Assembly: GCF_002967715.1 (NCBI RefSeq)
Contig: NZ_PUIA01000016.1
Span: 248,001 to 312,000, forward strand
DNA length: 64,000 nucleotides
Reading direction: 5' to 3'
From: Blastopirellula marina
GTDB lineage: Bacteria; Planctomycetota; Planctomycetia; Pirellulales; Pirellulaceae
Shown here: in pieces, positions 1-7,600 of the stretch
How the letters are laid out: every line of letters begins with the position of its first letter
Numbering within the stretch: position 1 is the first letter of the stretch
Notes under the pieces: model-generated
The model's database searches: none
Told to the model about the DNA's origin: nothing
The model's input: only the letters and a program-made list of their open reading frames with translations
Program-made: the position numbers and the translations under genes

Positions 1-1
1 C

Positions 2-409
2 ACGTTCGATCAGCCTCCCATCATCTTTCTAATGATTGACGAGTCAGTCGACGATGTAGGAGCTGCTTACAACATCCGCGTGATCGGAACGCCTCAGACC
101 AATCAATTCGACGTCTGGATTAACGCCGCCGCCGATAATGTGCATTGGATTGCCATGGAGCCTGGTGAATACGTGACCCAAGATGCTCACTGGTATGTCG
201 GTAGCCAATCTGTCGGGTCGACGACAGGAACGATCGCGTTTCCCACGACGTTTTCCACTCTCCCAGGTGTCGTGACGACGATGCGCGATACCAACAATAG
301 CGGAGGTACTTGGAATCGACTGACGGAAGTCACGCCGACAACCTTCTCGTACCGGATCAACACTTCTGGTACCGAGTTTTTGAACTATATCGCGTTTGAA
401 TCGATTTAG
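2..409 (+). CDS. C-terminal part of an extracellular beta-rich protein (cut by window edge)
   Basis: The frame is open from the left edge to a stop at 407-409, so only about the last 135 residues are visible; the first in-frame ATG (32) need not be the start. The segment is rich in Thr, Asn, Gly and aromatic residues, has no Cys and shows no membrane segment. It has alternating hydrophobic stretches such as HWIAMEPG, GVVTTMRDTN and FSYRINTSG, which suggest a beta-sandwich like H-type lectin or adhesin repeats. It lies directly before another large extracellular protein in the same orientation. The function is unknown, and the lectin-like reading is inference from texture only. Confidence 0.55.
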   Translation, partial: TFDQPPIIFLMIDESVDDVGAAYNIRVIGTPQTNQFDVWINAAADNVHWIAMEPGEYVTQDAHWYVGSQSVGSTTGTIAFPTTFSTLPGVVTTMRDTNNSGGTWNRLTEVTPTTFSYRINTSGTEFLNYIAFESI

Positions 410-486
410 GATCCTGGACCTTTCTGGCATTAGTGCACCTTGCGCCCTGCGGATCAGCGGGGCGGTCATCCTCCACAGGATCTCTC

Positions 487-3400
487 ATGAGAACGTTAAA
501 GCGAAAACGACATCGATTGCGGGGCTGGCAGTCGCTAGAGCCACGGCTCGTGTTGACGACCTACTTTGTAAACGTCGCGAACGATATCGACTTCGGTGAT
601 AATCAGTACACGACGGCCGCGGGGAACGCTGCAGCTGACGGGCTTACGGCTGCCACGCCAGTAGATTCGCTGGCGACCTTGCTAGGCAAAGGAATCGCCT
701 TTCAGCCAGGGGACCAGGTATTTATCGATACCGGTGCGTACAAAGCGGATCATGACCTGGTATTCACCGCGGCCCACACTGGATTGACGTTGCAGGGTCC
801 TACGGACGTCGGCAAGGTCGCCACGTTGCAAAGGACAGGCGTCAGCTCTTTCCAAGATGCCGTACTAAAAATCGATGGTGCCGATAATCTGACGATCAGT
901 CACGTTGTCGTCACAGGCGGAGGTATCGGTGTGCTGCTAAGCGGCGATACGATCGGCGATGGGATCACGCTGATGCACAATCAACTGCACGGCAATGGCT
1001 ACGGCATTTACGGCGCGACTACGGAAGGAATCACCGATCTCGAGATCAGGCAGAACGAGATTTTCGATAACGATGCCGGCATCGCATTGTTCGCTCAGTT
1101 GACCAGTTCCGTACTTATTTCCGGAAATACGGTAAGCGGCCATCTCAGCGATGTCTATCCAGGCGATGGGATTGGTGTCAGCCTGGAATTGGATGGTGCC
1201 GAGGTAACCGGCAATCAATTCACGAACAATCGAATCGGTATCACGGCAAGTGCGTCGCTCGGAGCAACTCAGATCGTCGTATCGGCCAACCAGGTTTCCG
1301 ATAACCAGGTGGGGATTCAAGCGTTCGGCGGAACTCAGGTGATTGGAAACGAGATCTACGGTCACCGATCGCCCCAGGCAGGAGGCATGGGCATCCAAAC
1401 GGCTGAAGGGCCCACGGTTGAAGACAACTCGATCTACGACAACGACATTGGCATTCAAAACTATCCCGGCTTCGAACCGACTCGCTATACGATCAACAGC
1501 AACTCGATTTTCGCGAACGGAACGGGTATTGCCGGGAGCGACTTTGGTGATATTGTTCTCAATCGGATCTACGGAAATGAAGCTGGCGTACGCTTTACGC
1601 ATTATGCTTCCGTGACTTCTGGTGGTTCCGTTAACAACAATTTGATCTACGACAACGAGGTCGTTGGCATCGACCTGCGTGATGCGACCGATTTTACGAA
1701 GGTTTCGTTTAATACCTTTTACGAGCCAGTGGCCGACGCTGTTTGGATGAGCGATATCCTGAGCCCCAATGGTATCGTGCAAAGTAACTTGATTTCGATC
1801 GGTTCCGGGACTGGCATTCTGTTCGAGACCACCTCCGAGGATCTCAGCGCGGACCCATCTTCGTGGAAGTTTCAGCAAAGCGAGGGCAATCTTTTTCATG
1901 TGTTCAACGGCGGAAGTGTCGGAACGTGGAATGCGATCGCCTATGTAACCTTGGCGGCCTGGCAAGTGGAAACCGGACTTGATACGGCATCCTTCGAGGG
2001 TGATCCGCTTTATCGAGACGTCGACGGTGCCGATGATCTTTTGGGCTACGATCAGGATCTTTCGGTCGACGGCGGTTTGGATGACGACTTCGGATTGATG
2101 GCCGGCTCGCCAGCGATCGATAAAGGTTACGGCACGGCTCCTGCTATGGACTTCAACGGTATCAATCGTTTCGACGAGCCAGAAGTCGGTAACGATGTTT
2201 GGGGGGGCTTTGCAGAGCAAGTGCTAGGGGAGAGTGGTATTTCGGCTGGGGGAGGAATCGCTCAGAACTGGAATGCGGATGATCAAGCCTGGACGCTCGT
2301 GCTGCCGTTCAGTTTCGATCTGGCAGGAATCGACTACGGCGAAGTTCAGGTTTCATCCAACGGACTGCTTCATTTTGCTGGACAATCCGATCCCGCCAGT
2401 GGCCAGAATGACCCCGCGGCGCTGACGACCAATGTGCGTATCGCTGCATTGTGGGATGATCTTTCAACTGCTGGTGTCGGCGATGACATCTACATTGATG
2501 TTTCCACGACCGATCAGGTTACCATTCGTTGGGACGCTACCCTCGTTGCGACGGGAGGTGACGTTCAATTCCAGGTTACGCTGACGGCCACGGGAGAAAT
2601 CCGAATCGATTTTGGGACGGGAAACTCGCAACTTTCGCCAACCATTGGGATCGGTTACGGAACTGGCAGTTCTTTGCTGTCGATCTATGATGGCGCTGAC
2701 GAACTATCGGAAGTCAATTCGGTAAGCTTGGTGCCTTTCAATTCCTTTGCCGATGTCGGTGCTATTGAGTTCCCTGGTAGTTTTTCGGATAGCTATCTTT
2801 CTATCTTCCTCAACAGCACGGCTGCTTCGGGTAATGTCGGTGATGCACGGAATGCCGGCAGTCAGCCTTCCATACCGACTTTGCATGAATGGCAAGATGT
2901 CGTCGCCGAACTGTGGATGGAAGTTGGCGAATTATTGCCTGATCAGCCATTGGATCTGACTGCGGAAATTCAGTCGTTTACGGATTGGTTTACAGACCCC
3001 GTTGTCGTCGATCATATGGGAAGCAGTCCCACGATTTCGACCGTTGTTAACGGAAGCCTGACAACGAGTACTGTGAATGTTTTCGACTTGGATCTATCTG
3101 GCTATGCTCAGGGCCAACAGGTACTTATCGCCAAGGTAAAGTTTTCGCCTGACGTTCAAGACCTTGTCGGTCTCCCCATGGCGAGCCTTACGGAGTATCC
3201 ACATAGCGCCCCCGACAATGGATTTCAGCTACTTTCGTCGGCGATCAATGCATCGCAGGATCTCGGCGTTGTTTCAGAAATTGAAGGGGCCTTCATCCCT
3301 GTGGTCTACGATGCCAATGATGATGGAAAGATTGGCATCCAGGACTTCGCCGAATTCATTTCGGTATATGGTCGAATTCCCGACAGCCAAAACACTAAGG

Positions 3401-3852
3401 CGTATCGGTTTGATTACGACCAAAGTGGTAAGGTTGGGCTGTCCGACTTCTCGTTGTTGATCAGGAACTACGGGCGACGCAAGTCAACCGTGAATGTCGA
3501 CATCATCCAACCGCCAATCGATTTCGGAGCGCAGACCGCTCCACTACAACTCTTGCTAGAAGGTGAACCTGTTCAGCGCGAAGCGGACGCCGAATTCTGG
3601 TATTCCTTGGCACCTGAACCAGTGGGCACCAACTCGCTGGATGACGTTCTAGGTCGAAACCCTGGAGCCGAGAAGCAGAATGTGGAACCAACGGTACAAA
3701 CCGGTTCCCATATCACGTCGGAAGAGTCGACCCATTACCAACTCGATGTGCGATTAATCGACGCGGCATTTTCAGCCGAATACGAATCATTGACGCCTAC
3801 AAGTCAGGAAGAGTCAGCATACGAGATGTTGCTCCTCGACTGGCTCCTATGA
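487..3852 (+). CDS. Giant extracellular beta-helix protein with LEPR-type signal and dockerin-like repeats
   Basis: The start is taken at ATG 487 (AGGA at 477-480) rather than the upstream GTG 433, because the protein then opens with a basic stretch followed by SLEPRLVL, the planctomycete LEPR-type N-terminal sorting/export signal. Residues of about 60-600 contain many NxI/GIxx turns (for example GNEIYGH, NSIYDNDIGIQ), typical of a right-handed parallel beta-helix (PbH1/NosD-like). Residues of about 600-760 hold a globular beta domain (VSSNGLLHF, AALWDDL) resembling nidogen-like domains. About residue 940 onward is a pair of Ca-binding loops (DANDDGKIGIQDF and DYDQSGKVGLSDF), a dockerin type I signature. 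The likely location is the cell surface or secreted. The substrate or partner is unknown. The long antisense frame (937-2220) is a codon-bias shadow. Confidence 0.85.
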   Translation: MRTLKRKRHRLRGWQSLEPRLVLTTYFVNVANDIDFGDNQYTTAAGNAAADGLTAATPVDSLATLLGKGIAFQPGDQVFIDTGAYKADHDLVFTAAHTGLTLQGPTDVGKVATLQRTGVSSFQDAVLKIDGADNLTISHVVVTGGGIGVLLSGDTIGDGITLMHNQLHGNGYGIYGATTEGITDLEIRQNEIFDNDAGIALFAQLTSSVLISGNTVSGHLSDVYPGDGIGVSLELDGAEVTGNQFTNNRIGITASASLGATQIVVSANQVSDNQVGIQAFGGTQVIGNEIYGHRSPQAGGMGIQTAEGPTVEDNSIYDNDIGIQNYPGFEPTRYTINSNSIFANGTGIAGSDFGDIVLNRIYGNEAGVRFTHYASVTSGGSVNNNLIYDNEVVGIDLRDATDFTKVSFNTFYEPVADAVWMSDILSPNGIVQSNLISIGSGTGILFETTSEDLSADPSSWKFQQSEGNLFHVFNGGSVGTWNAIAYVTLAAWQVETGLDTASFEGDPLYRDVDGADDLLGYDQDLSVDGGLDDDFGLMAGSPAIDKGYGTAPAMDFNGINRFDEPEVGNDVWGGFAEQVLGESGISAGGGIAQNWNADDQAWTLVLPFSFDLAGIDYGEVQVSSNGLLHFAGQSDPASGQNDPAALTTNVRIAALWDDLSTAGVGDDIYIDVSTTDQVTIRWDATLVATGGDVQFQVTLTATGEIRIDFGTGNSQLSPTIGIGYGTGSSLLSIYDGADELSEVNSVSLVPFNSFADVGAIEFPGSFSDSYLSIFLNSTAASGNVGDARNAGSQPSIPTLHEWQDVVAELWMEVGELLPDQPLDLTAEIQSFTDWFTDPVVVDHMGSSPTISTVVNGSLTTSTVNVFDLDLSGYAQGQQVLIAKVKFSPDVQDLVGLPMASLTEYPHSAPDNGFQLLSSAINASQDLGVVSEIEGAFIPVVYDANDDGKIGIQDFAEFISVYGRIPDSQNTKAYRFDYDQSGKVGLSDFSLLIRNYGRRKSTVNVDIIQPPIDFGAQTAPLQLLLEGEPVQREADAEFWYSLAPEPVGTNSLDDVLGRNPGAEKQNVEPTVQTGSHITSEESTHYQLDVRLIDAAFSAEYESLTPTSQEESAYEMLLLDWLL

Positions 3853-4057
3853 CCAGCCAAATAGGTAGCAGTCATCGGGGCTCAAATCTCTTGCCTTTGC
3901 TCGGAGTATCTAATGCATTGAGGCAAGCGGGCTGAAAAGTTTGGCACGTGTTGATCATGCCAGGTCACCTCCAAGGTCCAAAGAGCACAACCTTGCCTAT
4001 GCGAAAGGTGGCATGCCAATCGAACCAGCGCTTGCCAAAAGTCTTACCAGAAACGGC

Positions 4058-4098
4058 CAAAAGAAAAAGCCTCGCAAGTCGTTCATTTGCAAGGCTTT
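4058..4098 (-). terminator. Rho-independent terminator of the tRNA-Pro locus
   Basis: On the minus strand an AAGCCT/AGGCTT stem extended by TTGC/GCAA (arms 4087-4097 and 4067-4077, one mismatch) encloses a short loop and is followed by a T-rich run (complement of 4058-4068). It sits 7 bases past the tRNA fragment's 3' end, as expected for the native tRNA terminator. Confidence 0.75.
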
Positions 4099-4104
4099 AG
4101 GAAG

Positions 4105-4151
4105 TCGGGGTGACACGATTTGAACGTGCGACCTCTGCGTCCCGAACGCAG
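4105..4151 (-). tRNA. tRNA-Pro(CGG) 3' half (truncated; attachment-site scar)
   Basis: Read on the minus strand, this carries the anticodon arm CTGCG-TTCGGGA-CGCAG (anticodon CGG), a variable loop, a T arm GCACG-TTCAAAT-CGTGT and the acceptor 3' strand CACCCCG followed by discriminator A; CCA is not encoded. The 5' half is missing: the expected CGGGGTG acceptor strand and D arm are not in the adjoining sequence, which goes straight into repeats beyond 4152. The break falls exactly at the anticodon stem, a usual crossover place for tyrosine recombinases in tRNA genes. I read it as the 3' copy left by integration of a genomic island extending to the right. No complete tRNA-Pro was seen elsewhere in the window. 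Confidence 0.8.
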
Positions 4152-4193
4152 AAAGTGATACCCATGGGAGAATTTACGTTGATGTAAGTGATT

Positions 4194-4331
4194 TTATGGA
4201 AGGGCTTTATGTCGCGAAAAAAATGATACCTTTGGGAGCGGCTCTGGTGATACCTTTTGCGATACCTTCGGTGATACCTTTGGGGCCAGTTTGGGACGAA
4301 AATTTGAACAGAATGGATCTCCGAAAGAGGC
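4194..4331 (-). pseudogene. Possible remnant of an integrase C-terminal tail
   Basis: The minus-strand frame between an in-frame stop at 4332-4334 and a stop at 4194-4196 reads as a low-complexity tail with repeated PKVS units (PKLAPKVSPKVSQKVSPEP). From memory, some planctomycete tyrosine recombinases end in similar Lys-Val-Ser-Pro tails, and the position beside a tRNA attachment scar would suit a lost integrase. No catalytic domain remains and the upstream frame is closed, so this is weakly supported. The alternative is that the 12-bp repeats simply happen to be open in this frame. Confidence 0.25.
4225..4284. repeat. GATACC direct repeats (12/24-bp spacing)
   Basis: GATACCTT-type units start at 4225, 4249, 4261 and 4273, spaced 24, 12 and 12 bases, with one more GATACC copy at 4157 beside the tRNA scar. 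Units at 4157, 4225 and 4273 also share a following YWTGGG. The regular spacing resembles arm-type recombinase sites or small iterons, or it may be coding repetition. Confidence 0.6.
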
Positions 4332-4438
4332 TTAAGAGCGAACTCCAACGTGATAGAGAGAGACCGCAAAGTTACTCAATGAATTGGCCTTGAAGAGGTA
4401 GCCAGGAAGATTCAGGTTGGATCTAGAAAAAATTCGTT

Positions 4439-4496
4439 AGTAAAGCAGGCTTTACTTGTCGCCGACGCTAGTAAAGTTTTTGGCGAGTTTCTTTAC
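4439..4496. promoter_or_regulatory. Two AGTAAAG...CTTTACT inverted repeats (operator-like)
   Basis: AGTAAAG-CAGG-CTTTACT is a near-perfect palindrome at 4439-4456. A second pair, AGTAAAG at 4470-4476 and CTTTAC at 4491-4496, follows within 14 bases. There is no T-run, so a terminator is unlikely; a paired operator or recombination-accessory site is possible. Apart from this, the tRNA scar, its terminator and the GATACC repeats, I see nothing in the gene-free stretch 3853-4673. Confidence 0.4.
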
Positions 4497-4673
4497 CAGT
4501 GCCCCTTAGTCATCTTTCCTGACCAGGGGCCTAAGAGGCAATAGCCGTCAAATTATTATGGCGTATCGACCAAGTCGAGGACTCTCATTTCTGAAGCTCA
4601 ACGAATTTGTGCCGGAATTGCTAAAAGGTGGTTTTTAGATTCTTGAAGTTGGCCGACTTGGTTTACGTCCACC

Positions 4674-7600
4674 TTAGTCTTTCTGCACGTCTGGGTGAAT
4701 GTAGCCCTTCGCAGTCTTCTCACGAAGTAAACGCTGATAATCTTGGGCTGCCGTCGTATTATCTGCGAATGTCTTCGTCCTGGATTGCCCCGATGTTCCG
4801 ATTCGTCCAAAGCGAACCGTATATGAATTGCCGCTAAGCGTGATCTCCCAAAACTTCTGGGAATGATCGTCCTTGAGTTCGAGATACGACTGCTCTTTCG
4901 ATATGGATGTGTCTTCGGCTACCGGAGTTTTTTCTAACCTTGCTAACTCCAGCTCTGAATGCTCGGACGCGTCATCTACCTCGACAGCCGTTGTCGGCTG
5001 TTCTTCATCGGTGATGTCGACCGATTCGCCTAGCTCCTTCTCATGACTCGCAAGCCACGGATCTTCCGCACCCGCCAGTATCTGCAAAAGGCGATCCAGC
5101 TCGCTTGCGGGATCAGCATACCAATCTTTCGCGAACACTTGTGTGATTCGCCAGCCGAAGTTTCGCAGTAGACGTGGGCGCATCATGTCGCGTTCCAGTA
5201 GGTCCGACTGTTCATAGTGTTCCAATGTGTCTAGAAGGACGCCCAGGCGATACGCTTCGTCTCCGGGACGGTGAATAGCCAAGTCGCACCGGAAATGAGA
5301 GTGTCCTACATCGGCATCGACGATGAAGCCTTTCTCTTTCAGTTTCGCCGAAATCGCTTCAGCCAATGTATTTTGCTGCCGTTTCGACTCCGAGGAGTCC
5401 ATCCAGCGGGATAATCCTCGGAGAACGCTGTGCACAGTTGCGCTATCGCTGATCGAAGCGGCCTCGGCGTACCGCAAGTATTGTTTGAGGCAGTTCGCCC
5501 CATCGTTATAGTCGTTCGTGATCTCCGTATGTTTGATCGAACTAACGAGCGCCATGTGCTCTTTTGCCCGAGAGAATGCTACGTTCAGCCGCTTTTCCCC
5601 ACCACTCTTGTTGATCGGACCAAAATTCATTCGCATTTTGCCGTGGCGGTCTTTGCCGTAGCAAACGCTGAGAATGATGACGTCGCGTTCGTCCCCTTGA
5701 ATATTCTCCAAGTTCTTAACCAGCAGGCCGACGAATTGACCATCGTCATCTCGCTCATATTCCAACTCAAGTCGATTGGCAAACACTTTGTCTTCACCTG
5801 CTAATCGCAACAATGCGTCTTGAATCTCGCCTTGCTGGGCCTCCGAGAAGGCGACAACACCGATGGTCTTGCCCCCTGGATCACGAATCAACTCCCGGAC
5901 CATATGAGCGATATAGTCAGCCTCAGAGGAATTACGGCGATTCTCATAAGTTGCGTGTGGTAGGTAGTGGTAGCTGACAGCCCGCTCCAATAATGCTTGC
6001 GATCCCTGAGATTTTGCCGAATCGCGAGCGACCTCAATTGATGGGCGAAGCTTATCTGAGATTTGTTCTTCTGGGACGGTGAGCAAGCGGCCATCATAGA
6101 ACTTCCAATTGGAAAAGCTGATCAGTGACTCGCTTCGACTGCGGTAATGCCACCCCAGCATGGTAGAAGGAAGATTCTTCGCGGCGTGATTCAGGAAGCT
6201 GTCGCTTTCCAGGTCATACTGGACGAGTTCTCCTTCTTCTTCGATTAAAAGTTCCTCGTCGTCATCCTCACTGCGTTTGGTAGAAAAGAAGTCGGTTGGC
6301 GGAAGCTGCATTTCATCGCCAACCACGATGCACTGAGTTGCTCGGAAAATCGAAGGTATCGATTCTTCAAGCGTAAGCTGGCTCGCCTCATCAAAGATCA
6401 CGATGTCAAAGTGATCCGTGTCCAGTGGTAGCGTGTCCGATACGCTCAGAGGGCTCATTAGCCAGACGGGTTTCAAATCTTTAACGACCTCACCAGAATC
6501 GCCTGATACGAGTTCGCGAATCGGCTTGTACCGCATCGACTTACCAAACTCGTGTTCTAGTTCTCGTCGACCGCGGCTATAAGTCTTTTTGCGTTCCTTT
6601 TCCACGGCACTAAGTTTGGCGGCAGGTTGTTCGCAAAGTCGAACGTTCTCGGAGAATCGCTCTTCGACGCTCCGCAGAATTTCCCTCGCATTGGATCCCA
6701 GCCAGCGATCATACTGCCGTTGTAATTCCAATGCGTGCTTGGCACGCTTGCCTCCATCAAACTGCTCCAACGAATCTGCTCGTCGATAGCAAAGCTCCAC
6801 TGTATGGGCTATTGACGCCGCTTCTAACTGGGCGGGAGACAGGGGAGCGGTGCGTAGAGCGCGGCGGATCTCTCGTGGCAGTTCCAGAAGTTCCTCCAGT
6901 GCCTCAAGAAAGTCAGGTAGATCTTCGAGTGAATCGTCAGCACCCGCCAGCGCGTCACCTAGTTGGCTGAGTGGCAACATGTCCGCATCTTCCGCAAAGC
7001 GGCTCAGCTCGTGCTCTAGACCGACAAGCGACGCTTCCGCTGCAAAGACGCGATCGATAATTTGCTGAGCCTTGGGAGACTTGAGAATCGCCTGGTGGAC
7101 TCGGGTTAGAGACGCAGGCAATGTCTTGAGATCTGCTTTGAGTTGATTGAGATCATTCAGGAACGACTCAATATTTGCTGGTGCACCGAAATCTTGCGAT
7201 ATCGAAGCGGCAAACTCTTGAGCTTGCCTTTGCAGCCCGTATTCTTCACGTAGTCCCTCCAGTACCTGACGCCAACTCGGTCGAACGACGTGCGAAGAAA
7301 AATCATACGCCTGGTTTAAGATTCCTCGCAGCCGCCACCATTGTGGGCTGAGCCAGGCGAGCCATTTCCCTTCAAAGCTCTGCGCTTGCTCGATCGCCGT
7401 TTCGACCTCTTCTTCCGGTAGTCGTTTGCGCCATGCTTTCGTCTTATTGGCAGCGTCAGAAACTTCCTTCAGCTTCTGGTTGAATTCATGGGTACGGCCT
7501 GCCCATCGCTGGGCAACTTCGGATTGTTCATCCAAGAGCGACACGAGCCCCAAGGAACTGGCAGGGTGAATTCTTCGGGCGTAGTCGACCAATTCCCTCG

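Noticed and set aside
937-2220. 427-residue minus-strand frame opposite the beta-helix gene
   Set aside because: Codon-bias shadow of 487-3852; it has no start signal and no domain pattern, whereas the plus strand shows clear repeats and a dockerin.
4105-4151. Complete tRNA-Pro gene
   Set aside because: No 5' acceptor strand or D arm adjoins the anticodon arm; only the 3' half is present.
4225-4284. CRISPR array
   Set aside because: Units are 6-8 bases at 12-24-base spacing, with no spacers of 30 bases and no cas genes.
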